Positions 10,100-21,796 are shown, counted from the stretch's first letter. The stretch is DNA of 64,000 bases from Paragyromitra xinjiangensis (GCA_038503065.1 JBCAMK010000015.1:496001-560000), one strand, 5' to 3'. The notes: generated from the letters alone by a model not told the origin. Translations and numbers: made by a program.

Positions 10100-13000
10100 T
10101 GATTTGGATCAGGTTGGAGTGGAGTGGAGTGTTGGAGTGTTGTGGTGTTTTAGAGGTGGTTTTAGGGTGGGATTGTGAATGGTTTCTGTCTGGAGGTTTT
10201 GTTCATGGGGAGCTTTTAGACGTTGCCAAGGAAGTTGCTGCATGCTTGGTGGCACAATATGACCTCTTCTAGAAGCATACGGCAGGCTGCGAACGAAATA
10301 ACCTCTCTCCGTGTTTCGTTTTTATGCTTGCTTGCTTGCATGTATTCTACGAATTTCACGGGCTTTCTACTTTCCTTTCATTACTCCAGTGTTTATTTAT
10401 CTTCATGGTTCAACTGAGGCGAATTGCTTATGGATGTTTCGATCTTGCCGTTGGAATCCTCTTCCCGTGCATCGTGCCATCGACTACCTAGGTAGGTAAT
10501 CACCAGTATGGCTACGGAACAACGACTCTAGCTCATCCTTAACGTTGTTTTGGAGTGAGGAGCATAAAGAACCTAACTTATGTATAGAGACTAGAGATCC
10601 GACGTACCTAGACAGTTCGTCCCTCTTATCAAAAAAAGTACAGACGGGAAAAGTTCATGACGTGAACTTATTACCCGATCATTTATGGCTTCCCGCTATC
10701 CCAGTGTTGGCCCTGCTAAAAAGAAACTACATGTAGGAATTGAGAAATAGTTAAATGCAGTTTTTATGCTTGTTTAATGCAAGGCAGACCGTTATTTTTA
10801 ACCAGAAACATTTTGGGGGCTTGAACAAGAAAAACTCAACCTCATAATGACTTTACTTATCCCATTCTACTTAAGATTTACATCACTCCCAACCCCCCAA
10901 AATCAAATATCACATCACAGGAGATATTACTTACATGTAATATTCCGAATGAGGCTACGATTGATATTGCAAGCACCTTGGGACTTAATTTTTCATCAGG
11001 TGATGATGATCTGCTTCTCGATCATTCTCTTAGTACGTGTATTTGCCATAAGTTTCCATCATCTTGGCATGCGTGCATTAGCGCAGTTCTCCCAACTATA
11101 AATTCGTTCGCTGTAGCCGTCTACCTCCAACCTCATCCCACTCTTCCTCCACTCTTCCTTCACAGATCAACACAATTCAAAAATTGTCACGATATTAATC
11201 CCCACCGAAGATGAACCAGTTAAACAAGCAACAAAACCTCATATTGTCCCCTCAGGCTCACAAGTCTCATGTGCAAACCTAGAACTGGCTGGGTGAATTA
11301 ACATTGGCCGACAAAGGGGGCCCAATGACTTATTCCTAGCAGCCAGAAGTGGGAAGAGGAAGAAAAGAGCATGAGAAAAAGGCATGGGGAACTCTTGAAA
11401 AGTAAGAAGGTTGATAAAATTTGAGAGCTAGGCTAATATACATCCAGAGAGCTCTGGAACACCTAACCATCGATATAAAATTTTGGGATTCCTCATTTAC
11501 TAGATCACCCCGTTGATTATGTCGTTCCTCATCTCGGAACGTATGGGTCATTCCTATCCCCTACCCGATCTAGCTGGCCCACGTCATTTAGCCGTTCTCT
11601 CTGTACTTGATTACATTTGAACCTCCGGTTTCCAATGAATGACTCTCTTGTCATGTTGTTTGACTCTGATGAACCAGAAAGAAAAAGATCATGTGCACTG
11701 GCAAATGAGGGGGCTTCTCAAAAGTCCTAGTTCGGTGGCCGAGAGACCCTCGCACTGCCGAGCATATTGATACATGGTGCATTGGCAAGTGCCCCAAGCT
11801 CGAAACCGGAGTATAGAGTTTATGATTAGCGTTGAATTACGGTACGCAGAAAGCTGTGTGCTAGAGGCTGGGCATGAGACTAGGGCAGCCCCTTCATGTT
11901 ATCACTATTCCCAGTCGTACTTCCCCTCCGGTTATTGCGACACACCGCTAGATACAATCGTGTATTAGCTCTCTGGCTGTTTCACATCTTATTCAAAGGT
12001 CCTATCAAACGATCCCAGATATTTTATCTCACAGATGTCTAGACTACCAGGGTCACAAGATATTTCTGGACAGCATTATCCAAGACGAGCGGTCACATAG
12101 CCGCCCAAGTACCCGGCTACATGCCTACAATTATCCATAAGTTTGGGGTTTCGATTGAGATAACTTTTAAATTTAGGCGAGCATAACGAAAGCGCCTGGT
12201 GGTTGGTATTATAGATGGACTTGATTCTTAGGAGCCAACTTTACGAAGAGCAACAGTCATTGTGCGTGTCCTGTTGGCCTAAATACGCGCCCAAATGGCT
12301 CGAAGGAGACGGATCTTCGAGTCATTAACTTATTGTTGATCTGTTGAGGAGTTTATGGGTGGACTTGAACCCGCGCGGAAGGAGTAAGTTCCTATCCCAT
12401 CACGTTATCTACGAAGAAAATGCAGCTACTAATTTAATAGCGGACGAGGTATTAGGTTTTAAGCCTTCCTAAATAAGAACACTGCCTAAAATATTTGGGG
12501 ACTGTAAAGATTCGTCATGAAGTTTGCGGAGGCTTGGACTTGGCATGCACGACCACCCTCTGTGGTGGAAGCAGGTACATTGTTCTGGTAAAGAGTTCAC
12601 GAGGAGATGAACGACTATTGAGCTTGCAGGTAGCTCCCTCATATTGGAAGTAAGTCTATCAGCTGTTACTGGTATCATAATTAGTAACTAACAACCTACG
12701 AAAGAGCGTCGTGAGTGCCACCAAAACATTATCGCTAGCAAAACTACTGTGACCTTTCTTCCAACCAAGAAATTAACAGCCTAGTACATTTCTGATTCGA
12801 TCACGCTAGGACGGGCACTAGGGTATCAGGCGTGATGGGTCTACCCACACCAATTTTACCCTATCATTATGAGGAAAATCACCCTTAATGACTTTGTAAC
12901 CTCTTCCTGGTTCTATGCTAGGATTACATCTACCAACCACCGACAGTTATTCACGCAATTTAATATAACCATAATATTGTCCAGCGGTAGGGAATCTTGG

Positions 13001-13528
13001 TCAAGTTCCGCATTTATGTTCCAAAGAACACAGGCACACAGATGTAGAAGTAATAAATTGTGAGTGTTCTGCGGCACCAATTCGACACCCGTGTCTACAT
13101 TGGGCGAAAACGAAGGCCAAGCTCCTTACCTACAGTAAACTGCTATCTCCGAACTGACAACCGTGAGACAATCCCAGTGATCCAGGGCAGAATCCCAGAT
13201 AATACTTCCCAGAATCCGCGTGTCGTGATGGAGATTTAGGAAAGGGGTAAGCTGAACCTCCATCATCAGAGATTCGAGCAGCGACACCATTCCTAGAGCT
13301 CCAAATATCTATAATCCCCAGTCGTTACAATTAACTATAGACCCCAGAAGATAAACCCAACAATCCGGAGATTCCCGAGAAGCTTGGTATATAATTGGGT
13401 CTTGGCGTTTTCACTGTTTATGTTTCCAAACTGAACACCTAGAACAGAACACCAGAACACAGCACCAAAGCTCCACCTCACCTCCACCCTCACTCCAAAC
13501 CCAACACACCACCCCCCCAACCTCCAAA
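10100..13528. other. 3.4 kb gene-free spacer
   Basis: No frame above about 85 codons and no exon chain that I could join. It contains TACATGTA at 10728 and 10932, a CTACCTAGGTAGGT palindromic stretch near 10485, and the probable isc1 promoter (C-rich 13430-13528). No tRNA, rRNA or terminal-repeat element was recognised. Confidence 0.5.
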
Positions 13529-15181
13529 ATGTCTGACGACACCTCCCCCACCATCCGCGTCTTCTCCATGAACTGCTGGGGTGTAAGTCCTCCCCCCTCC
13601 AAGCTCCAACCCCCACTAACACCCCCCAGCTCAAATACATCGCCAAACACCGCATTGCCCGCCTCAACGAGATATCCCTCCGAATCGCACGCGCCGTCCC
13701 AAGCCACGACATAATCGCACTCCAAGAATTCTGGGTCTACGCCGACTACCTCAACCTCCGTTCCAAAACCAGCACGATCCTCCCATACGGTAAATTCTAC
13801 TTCTCCGGAGCCCTCGGCGGAGGTCTCGTCATTCTATCGAAATGGCCAATCGAGACTAGCTCTATGTTCAGATACCCACTCAACGGAAGACCTACCGCTT
13901 TCTGGCGCGGTGATTGGTATGTTGGCAAGGGTGTGGCTTGCGCGGGTATTAGACACCCGAGTGGACATCTCATCGAGGTTTTCAACACACATGTATGTCA
14001 CCTTAACCCGGGGGGGGGGGGAGGGGGGATGAAGCTGACGAAGCTAGCTCCACGCGCCGTATGAGAAAAACGATACCTACCTCTGCCACCGCACCGCGCA
14101 AGCGTGGGAAATCGCGAAATTAATGCGAGGGGCAGCACAACGTGGTAGCACGGTGATTGCCGCAGGAGACTTCAATATGATCCCACCATCACTCGCGCAT
14201 CGTCTCATCACAACGCACGGTCTCGTCGCGGACTCATGGCTATCCGCGTACCCCAATACTCCGAACGTGTCGCCGCCGAAGTCGACTGCCCAGGCTAATA
14301 TTGAGAATTTGGGGATTACGTGTGATAGTGTGCTTAATACGTGGAGGATGGAGACGCCGATGCTACCGTCCCCGGAGACGTTGGATCCGTGGGCGAAGAG
14401 GTTGGATTATGTTTTTCATAGTCCGGCTACGAGTGCGGTGAGGGAGGTTACGGTGGGGATGACGGAGCCGATGAGTATGCCGAGTCAGACTGGGGGGAAG
14501 GGTGGAGCGGGGGGGTATTGCTCGTTGAGTGATCATTTCAGTGTTGAGGTGTGTTTATCGCTTGAGCCAGACCTTGCGCAACAACGGGCGTTAGCGGCGG
14601 CGAGGAGTCCGCAGAAGGTGCCGGAGGCTATGTTGGTTGATGTGGCGGGGGAGAGTAGAGCTGAGGAGGCACGGTTGGTGGGACAGGTTGGGGAGGTTGA
14701 GTATGAGAGGTATTTGCCGACGGATATTATCGACGAGGTGTTGGCGCTTGTGGCGACGTATACGAAGAGGCAGGAGGGGGAGTATTTTTGGAGGATTGCG
14801 CATTTTTGGGGGAGTTTACCGGTGTTGGCTGCGTGCCATGTTGCGGTGTGGTGGAGTCCGCATAATGGGGTTGCGTTTGCGTTGATGTTTGTTGCGTGGG
14901 TTGTTGCGGTTACTGGAGGGCTGGATGGGCTGATTGGGTTTTTGTTCATGGGGAGTGGTGGGTTATTCCGAGGTCTTTTTTTTGCGTGAGGTGTGCTAAT
15001 TCTTGGAGTAGAACTGAGGGCGCTGAAGGAGTTTGAGGAGGAGATGAGGATGTATAGACAGCTCGCAGTCGCGGCGGGCAGTGGGTCCAAGCAAGGTTCG
15101 CTAGATGCTTCGAGGCCGGGGAATGGGGTGTATAGGAATGGTAACGGGGGGAGTAATGGATCCGGTCAGTTGCTCCTCTAG
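13529..15181 (+). CDS. isc1: Inositol phosphosphingolipid phospholipase C (neutral sphingomyelinase family), 498 aa
   Basis: Four exons join in frame: 13529-13582, 13630-13992, 14048-14957 and 15012-15181 (introns of 47, 55 and 54 nt). The N-terminal two-thirds is an endonuclease/exonuclease/phosphatase-fold phosphodiesterase: RVFSMNCWG at residues 10-18, the metal-binding Glu in IIALQEFW, AAGDFN in the middle, and the catalytic SDH in SLSDHFSVE. Two C-terminal hydrophobic segments (LPVLAACHVAVWW... and ...FVAWVVAVTGGLDGLIGFLF) are the membrane anchors typical of Isc1/nSMase2-type enzymes. A Glu/Arg-rich amphipathic tail follows in exon 4. The enzyme hydrolyses complex inositol sphingolipids to ceramide in ER, outer mitochondrial and plasma membranes. 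Intron 2 carries a run of 12 G followed by 6 G on the sense strand. Confidence 0.93.
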
Positions 15182-16183
15182 TCGAGGGGGGTTCGTGGTT
15201 GGTTATGGATGGGGGACTGATGGAGCAGTGACCGGTAGAGGAGGTTTAAAGTAATAAAATTCAATGCTTCAATGCTTCTCGCAGGGATATGTACTGGAAA
15301 TTGCTTACGGGCGTAAAATTGGGGGGAAATGGGTAATATACAGCTATATCTTGCTTTGTTGAGATTGGGTTTTACGATGGATTTCGGAAACCGGGTTTCG
15401 GTGGTGGTCGCGATAGTACCTACCGTATGCAGGGGAGAGGCTGCAGTCTGCAGGCATCAGTCCGCGGAGAGGGTGGGATCGAGTGATGGTGGGTGAAGTG
15501 TGGGTGGGTGTGATAATGCATCGGTGGAAGGAGATGTATTTGCTACTGTACTTGCTACTCCCCTTTAGATAATAGGCTGTATTTGTGGTTTTATGCATTG
15601 TTGAGTACAGGTCTGTAACAGTTGAGGCCAAGCTTCGGTTTCACGTTTCTCTCGGATAGTGGCGTTGTTTCTTGGCTTGGAGGCATCGCTAACTGTTGCA
15701 ATTGCTGCTGGGGGCCGAGTGATGACGGCGTGAGTTGCGATATCTTGCTGTGCTCGTGGGCGTATGTATATGTAGTATATTGGGATTACAGATAGGGTGT
15801 GAATATGAATAGAATACTGGAATAGAATACAGAGAACCTCAGCCAATTCTCAATCGACCTGCGAATTCCCGCTGCATGAATCAAAGATAAAGTTATTCTC
15901 CTCTTGCTGTCGTGAAACACCCGTCACAGCCACTATCTGCAGCCTCACCCCTATCCACCTAAACCCACTGGAAAACCTAAGCTATCCCCCATCCACCACA
16001 ACTTCCCCCTCGATCGACAATCACCTGAGAAGCCCCTTCTCCTTCTCCTTCTCCTTCTTCTCCCATTCAGACACAGCCTTTTCTTTTTCTTTTTCTTCCC
16101 TCTTCACTTCTCCCTCCTTCCTTTCGTCTTCAACTCTTCTCTTCTTCACCGTCTCTCCAGCACCCGTTCTCACAGCACCCACG
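15182..16183. other. Spacer and gdt1 leader
   Basis: No gene supported. The last 160 bases (16030-16183) form a strongly CT-rich tract directly before the gdt1 start, typical of a fungal core promoter or leader. Confidence 0.5.
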
Positions 16184-17700
16184 ATGCATCTAAAACCCCT
16201 AACGCCGCTCCTTCTCCTCCTCGTCTCTACGAGCGCCCCCACTCCCGTCGCCGCCCACTCCCTCGTCCCTCGAGGCGTCCCCGCAGAGTACCCTCCCGCC
16301 AAGGGCAAACCCGTAGCAGCAGCTGTCGGGGCGAAGCTAAAGGCCCCACTAGACGACTCGGCGCCGGCAGTCATTACAACATCTGGAACCGTAGATGCCC
16401 CCGTCGACGGGCTCGACGGCAAACCGCACAGTGGACCAGGACTGTATCCAGAGACTAGCAGCCAGAAAGGGACTGGCGAGGTTGGCGTCAGTGGTGGCGG
16501 GGCAAGCGTCGATATTAAGAAGCCGCCGCCCCATACAGGGGAGCATGAGATTGTTGATATTGAGGATCCGGCAGAGGGGGATGATTCATTGGTTGGTTTT
16601 ATCTGTAGTTGCTCGGGGGATTATACTAATAGTGTTTGCACGGTAGATACAGCAGTCCCTTAAAGGCGATGACAAGAAACATACAGACGATACTTCATCA
16701 CCCCCGGTTCCGAGCAAAGGACATAAAGAATACACACAATCGCAAACCGACACACTCCACGACCCTCCAGCGAAAGCACAACCCCATCTCGTCCCCGTAG
16801 AATCCACCGACCCCAATGGCATCTCTCAGCCTTTCCACTCCTTCGTCTTATCCTTCATCATGATCATCTTCTCCGAAATCGGCGACAAAACCTTCTTAAT
16901 TGCCGCCCTCATGGCGATGAAACACCCCCGACTCCTCGTCTTCTCCGCTGCCCTCGGCTCCCTCATCGTCATGTCCATTCTCTCCGCCATCCTCGGCCAC
17001 GCAGTCCCCACCCTGATCCCAAAACGCTTCACTAACTTCCTCGCCGCCGGCCTCTTCCTCGTCTTTGGGGTTCGCATGGTCCTCGAAGGCCTCAAGATGG
17101 AAAAAGGCACCGGCAACGTGCAAGAAGAACTAAAAGAAGTTGAACAAGAGCTCGAAGAAAAAGCCGCGGGCGGGCGTCGCGGCTCCGTATCCCGCAACCT
17201 CGAAGGCGGCCTCATCTCTTCACCCTCACGCGGGGGGCACTCCCTCCGTCGTTCCACCTCCTCACCCTCCCTCAGCGATTCTGACGAAGACGACTACGCT
17301 CGAGCCCGCGGCCGCAAGACCAACACCCGCATGACCAGTCTCGAGGGTATCCAGAATCTTGCTGGGCTATTACTGAGTCCCGCGTGGGTGCAGACATTCG
17401 TGATGACGTTTCTAGGGGAATGGGGCGACCGCTCGCAGATTGCGACAATTGCTATGGCGGCGGGTCAGGATTATTGGTATGTGACCATCGGCGCTATCTC
17501 TGGACATGCAATCTGTACAGGGATTGCTGTGGTTGGTGGGAGGATGCTAGCTAGTCGGATTAGTGTTAGGAATGGTGAGTTCTCTTCCCCTGCGAGACTG
17601 TGTGGAGATGCTAACAGATATAGTGACACTTGGTGGAGCGGTTGCGTTTTTGGCTTTTGGGATTATTTATTTGGGGGAAGCGCTGGTTTACGCTGTGTGA
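16184..17700 (+). CDS. gdt1: Gdt1-like (UPF0016/TMEM165) Ca2+/Mn2+:H+ antiporter, 470 aa
   Basis: Three exons join in frame: 16184-16591, 16647-17574 and 17624-17700 (introns of 55 and 49 nt; the first has a TACTAAT branch site). The product starts with a signal peptide (LTPLLLLLVSTSAPTPVAA) and a long polar lumenal region of about 170 residues. Two homologous three-helix halves follow, each with the family signature E-x-G-D-K/R-T/S: EIGDKT at 213-218 and EWGDRS at 394-399. A charged, Ser-rich cytosolic loop separates the halves. The family exchanges Ca2+ or Mn2+ for protons in the Golgi and supports glycosylation. The last helix is encoded by the short third exon, so an unspliced reading gives a false C-terminus. 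Confidence 0.93.
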
Positions 17701-18108
17701 GATGGTGCGAGATTGGATCTGGATTCGATACTTGATATATATTCGTCGACATTATTTTTACTCTGACTTGAACATGGGCGTTTTTTTTCCTTTCTCCACT
17801 TCTTAAAGTGTATTACTTATTTTTTGTTACTGGTTGTTTTTGGCTTTTCTTTAGGGTTGGTGGTTGATGCAGACGGTTCCATAGGGTCTGGAATGGGTGG
17901 AAAAAAAAGAGTGGGGGTAGAGATAGACGTTGGATGTAGGTATCTTGTCTATTTGGGTGGGGTTTAGTACTGGCAGTAAGAAACAATAATAATTTATAAG
18001 GTTGGGTTGATAGAAGTTGGTGAGGATGGAATGCTAGTTTTTATGGAAGGTGAGGTGTCTTGTGGGGGGGGGTGGTTTGTGGGGTCGGAAATTCTGGGAG
18101 TTATGTCA
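17701..18108. other. Spacer, gdt1 3' flank
   Basis: T- and G-rich sequence with several T-runs, fitting the 3' untranslated region and termination zone of gdt1. No gene seen. Confidence 0.5.
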
Positions 18109-18189
18109 GCGCCGTTGGTCCAGGGGTAGGATAGTTGCCTTCCATTATTGAGTTAGCAACTGGGAGGGGTTCGAGTCCCCTACGGCGCA
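18109..18189 (+). tRNA. tRNA-Gly (anticodon UCC) with 10-nt intron, second copy
   Basis: The mature part is identical to the copy at 4015-4095 but on the plus strand. The differences fall in the presumed intron, between the anticodon and the 3' side of its stem. T-runs (TTTCTTTT) follow directly, as expected for RNA polymerase III termination. The two copies are inverted with respect to each other and enclose 14 kb of genes. Confidence 0.93.
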
Positions 18190-18746
18190 TTTCTTTTGGT
18201 TTCTGTGGGATGGGTGTGTATGGTGTCTTGATATTGAGTAGTGAGTGGGTGGGCTTTTGTGGTAGTTTTTAGGGATTGCTATTAGAAATGAGATTTTGTG
18301 GGATGTGGAAGGTCGAATATTGGATCGTCTCGGTAAGTCACTTGGGTGCTAGGTTCGTGGTGGTTTGTGTAAGTGCTTGGTTGGTGCGAAGGTATCATGG
18401 AATATCATTCGAACAGGTTATCGTAGATTTTCCAATTGATGTCTATTAAGAGGATTCTCTAAACAAAGGCCCTTCGTCCTGTCTCAATGTACCTTTGATA
18501 ATTTCCGTGGGCTACTCTATTCGATACCTCCGTGTATCAGGTTTATAACTAGGAGGTCCTAGTCCGTTTCGATCCGCTTATTTCCTATTGTACCTGTACT
18601 GTTCCAGATGTTGTTAGTAGATCGTCTATCTTAGATGTGGTAAGTTATGGCGGGAGCGAGACACCTACCAGTGTATATATTTACAATATCAATGCCATAT
18701 TTCGGTGACCAAGCCCTGATAAACCCGTAAAAGACTCCCAAAACCT
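18190..18746. other. Spacer
   Basis: No gene, repeat or RNA recognised. It lies between the tRNA and the 3' end of yae1. Confidence 0.5.
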
Positions 18747-19325
18747 TCAACTCGACTTCCCCCCTTCATCCTTAACCTCCTCCCCCTCCTCATGCGCCAG
18801 CTCCTCCACACTCAACCCCCACCTCTCCGCCTCTGCCTTAACCCTCACCATCCACCTCTCCACAACCGGATGTCTCTCCACAACCCTATCCAGCGTCACC
18901 CCCCCTTCATCACCAATACCATACCTCCAAACCCCCCCCTCATCGAAAAACTCCCTCGCGAAGATCTTCTCCAACACAAGCTCACTCTCTACATCCCTCT
19001 TCATCTTCACCACCGCACTATCATCCCTCGCGAGGAAGCAAAGCCCCTCCACAGCCCCTCTGATCCAGCCGATCTTCAGACCGAATCTTCCGCCGAGCGT
19101 GTACCCTTCGTCGAACCCATCTTGGAGATGTGTGGCTTTCCCTTGTGTGATTCCGTCACGGTAGCCTTGGGTGGTGTGGGTTTGTCGTAGCCGTGCTATG
19201 TCGTGGGATTCGTGCTGGGGGTCGTCGGTGCTGGCGGGGGCGGTGTCGTCGGCGAAGGGGTCGGTGTAGGGTTGGGGGGTGTGGGTGCGGGATGGGGGGG
19301 AGGAGAGGGGGCGGTCGAGATACAT
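18747..19325 (-). CDS. yae1: Yae1-family protein, adaptor for Fe-S maturation of ABCE1/Rli1, 192 aa
   Basis: A single exon from ATG 19325 (MYLDRPLSSPP...) to TGA 18747-18749. Residues about 50-95 carry the deca-GX3 motif that defines Yae1: glycines spaced every four residues in GYRDGITQGKATHLQDGF and the following EGYTLGGRFGLKIG. An acidic C-terminal tail follows. Yae1 works with Lto1 to hand Rli1/ABCE1 to the cytosolic iron-sulphur assembly targeting complex. The frame stays open upstream, but that part is low-complexity Pro/Ser-rich promoter sequence, so I chose the ATG just before the conserved region. It is divergent from aim11, with 278 bp between start codons. Confidence 0.87.
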   Translation of the reverse strand: MYLDRPLSSPPSRTHTPQPYTDPFADDTAPASTDDPQHESHDIARLRQTHTTQGYRDGITQGKATHLQDGFDEGYTLGGRFGLKIGWIRGAVEGLCFLARDDSAVVKMKRDVESELVLEKIFAREFFDEGGVWRYGIGDEGGVTLDRVVERHPVVERWMVRVKAEAERWGLSVEELAHEEGEEVKDEGGKSS

Positions 19326-19603
19326 TGTTGGCGGTTGGTTGGGGGATGGTGGGCGGAGGTTGCCGTGGTGGGATGGTGGGTGTTGCCGTGGTGGGGGATT
19401 AGTCAGCGGGTGAGATACTTTTCTCTGCGGGGGGGGTTTGTTGGTTGAGTGAACTGCCGACTTTGGGATTGTGAGGAACGGTGATAGAATCGGTGAGTTG
19501 GGAGAGGATTGGTTTGTTTTGTTACTTCTCGGGTTAGTTCGAGTGATGGATATGTTCAATCACTGATATTTCATCTCCGCAGACGTCTTAGAACATCTTC
19601 ACC
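19326..19603. promoter_or_regulatory. Shared yae1/aim11 bidirectional promoter
   Basis: The 278 bp between two divergent start codons is the only space for both promoters. It is strongly strand-asymmetric (G/T-rich on the plus strand next to yae1). A pyrimidine tract ending in CCGCAG before aim11 could be a leader-intron acceptor. Confidence 0.5.
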
Positions 19604-20200
19604 ATGTCTTTCAATCCGCTATCCTGGTTCAGCAGATCCACTCCGTCTCCGGGTTCTCCATCACCGAGTTCCCCATCACCAAGCTCATCACCAAGCTCAT
19701 CACCAAGCTCCTCTTCCCCCACTACCTCCTCGCTCTCTCCCCCACCAACCACCACACCCCCTTCCATCCCCGAATCCGCTCGCCTCCGCAAACAACTAAC
19801 TACTCTCATCGGCGGCGGAACCTTCCTCCTCCTCTCTATCGCCGTAACCCGCCGCTCCCTCGCCAAACGCCGACTCACACTTATCCCACCATACTACCAC
19901 CCCAACAACCGACCCCCCCTCATCCCACCCAACGGCGCAATCGACGCGTTTGAGGCGCTCAATCTCGCAACGCTCAATACCGTCGCGTTCGCGATGTTGC
20001 TGGTCGGCGGTGGCATGTTTAGTCTTGATGTGTGTAATCTGCAGGAGCTGCGTGATAGGGTGCAGAGTAGTACGGATTGGGGAGAGACGCAGAAGGCTGC
20101 TGAGGAGGAGTTTGAGGAGTGGGTTGTGGGGGTATTGGCTAGGAAGGAACTGAAAGATGAGGTAAAGAGGAGGATGGAGAAGGAGGTGAAGGGACAGTAA
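19604..20200 (+). CDS. aim11: Aim11-like (altered inheritance of mitochondria 11) membrane protein, 198 aa
   Basis: A single exon from ATG 19604 (CACCATGTC context) to TAA 20198-20200. After MSFNPLSWFSRS comes a low-complexity Pro/Ser stretch made by a tandem DNA repeat (TCACCAAGCTCA-like units). Two hydrophobic helices follow at about 66-85 (LTTLIGGGTFLLLSIAVTRR) and 123-142 (LNTVAFAMLLVGGGMF), then a charged amphipathic C-terminus. The two-helix layout with a basic loop between is typical of fungal Aim11, a mitochondrial membrane protein of unknown biochemical role. The gene is divergent from yae1 and convergent with mcm21, 122 bp between stops. Confidence 0.8.
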   Translation: MSFNPLSWFSRSTPSPGSPSPSSPSPSSSPSSSPSSSSPTTSSLSPPPTTTPPSIPESARLRKQLTTLIGGGTFLLLSIAVTRRSLAKRRLTLIPPYYHPNNRPPLIPPNGAIDAFEALNLATLNTVAFAMLLVGGGMFSLDVCNLQELRDRVQSSTDWGETQKAAEEEFEEWVVGVLARKELKDEVKRRMEKEVKGQ

Positions 20201-20322
20201 GTGGTGTAGTAGGGGATTGTAGGATATTATTATTTGTAAATACTTCATCACTCCAGACTGTACAATTACACAATACCAGCTTGCAATAAAAAAACTCCAA
20301 ACCAACTCCATAAACCATTGTC

Positions 20323-21218
20323 TTAAACCCTCTCCCCCTCCCACCCTATCCTCCCAGCAACCTCTTCCAACTCACCCGTAATCCTTCTCTCCACATCCCC
20401 CTCTCTCCTCCCTTTCGCATCTTTAACCACCACCTTCCCCACGTTCCCATCCTCCCCAACCCTAATCCACCCTTTACTCCCATTCCCCCACGTCACAACA
20501 ACCAACGCAACCTCCGCATCCCACTCCACCCCCTCCACCCTATTCGTCCACTCCTCCATCACATCCCCAACCCTCCCAGCACCAAGCGCACAAGCCTTCA
20601 ACCGTCCCACCGCCGCCACCCTCCGCGCATGCAGCAGCAACGTCTTCCGTAGCGACCTCACAAACCCCGGGAGGGAGCGTGCGTGTGTACGTGTTAGTCG
20701 TGTAAGCGGGATATACGCTGGGATGGTGTGGCGGTGGATAGTGAATGTTGATGATGGCTTGCTGGATTCTGGTGGGAATGAGAGGAGGAGGTAGTGGGGG
20801 GTGAGGAATTTACCTGGGGTTTGTTAGTGGGTTGTAGTGGAAGGAAGGGGGGGAAGGTACGGTCTGAGAAGATCTCGATTCGGATGCCGAGGAGTTTGGT
20901 GTGTGGTGGACTGGGGTCTGATACGGTGAAGGTTGTGATGCCGGTGCTGCGGTGGAGACGGGTTAGGGTTGTGGTTTGGTGGGTTGAGGAGGAGGTGAAT
21001 ATTTGGGAGAGGATTTGGCCGTCTGTTAGTGGTGGAGGGGTGGGTTGGGTGGTTGTGGTTGTGGTTGTGGTTGGAGGGGTAGCATTAGGGGTGGAGGGGG
21101 TGGGAGTTGTGGTGGTGGAGAGTGGGTGTGTAGCGCGGAGGGTGAGGAGTTTGGTGGTGAGGAGGGTTTTTTGGCGTTCTAGAGAGGCGAGTTGGGTTTG
21201 GAGGGCGAGTGTAGACAT
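20323..21218 (-). CDS. mcm21: Kinetochore protein Mcm21/CENP-O family, 282 aa
   Basis: Two exons join in frame: 21218-20861 and 20813-20323 (47-nt intron, CACTAAC branch site). Residues 1-30 are a coiled coil (LQTQLASLERQKTLLTTKLL), followed by a Thr/Pro linker. The RWD-type core crosses the junction: LLGIRIEIFSDR|KFLTPHYLLLSF, then TIHRHTIPAYIPLTRL and FVRSLRKTLLLHARRV. That order is characteristic of CENP-O/Mcm21, part of the inner-kinetochore COMA (CENP-O/P/Q/U) assembly. The N-terminal half is C-rich and the second exon G-rich on the coding strand, a sharp compositional switch. The unspliced frame would end after a false tail, so the intron is needed. Confidence 0.87.
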
Positions 21219-21796
21219 TGTAGGGAGGGGGTATAGTTGGGTGATAGGTGGTGGGAGTGGTGAGAGTGAGAATGTATGGTGATGATTGCAGTGGTTAGGG
21301 TTCGCGATGTTTACGTTTGGAGGCTCTTTCTTTTCTTTGTTTGGGCTGTGGGAAAGCTTGGCTTGCAGCTGGGGATTCTTTATTTACGCGTGTCGTGTAG
21401 GGAGTAGATTACATACATGGAGTGGGCTGCAGGGGGACGCAACTCCGAGATCTTACATAGGTGGTCAGAAGAGGAGGGAGAGGTTCTGGTATTCAGATTC
21501 GATGCATTAGATGGAGGTTATCTATGAATACGTAGTAAGACTGTAAGTTGGATGAGAGGGAGATAGGAGGAGAGACAGACGCAGACACAGACACAGACAT
21601 ATCTCCAACCAATACCTCAACACCAGACAGCTCAGCATCAATTCCCTCCTCCCTCCCCTCCCCCATCTTCTCCCCCGCCTTCCACTTCTCATCTTAGCCG
21701 GCTTTTTGACACATCTTACTCTTCTCTCTCCTGCATGTGCCGCTAGCCCCCAGAGGACAGGACAGGACAGGATAGGACTGGACTGGATTGGATTGG
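21219..21796. other. Spacer with 5-bp tandem repeat abutting the next start codon
   Basis: It contains the promoters of mcm21 (left) and of the acetyl-CoA transporter (right). From about 21757 to 21796 the sequence is a decaying 5-bp tandem array (GGACA, GGATA, GGACT, GGATT units) that runs straight into the start codon at 21797. Confidence 0.6.

Noticed and set aside
12340..12420. Possible tRNA T-arm word (TTCAAGT) on the minus strand
   Set aside because: No acceptor, D-arm or anticodon stem can be paired around it.
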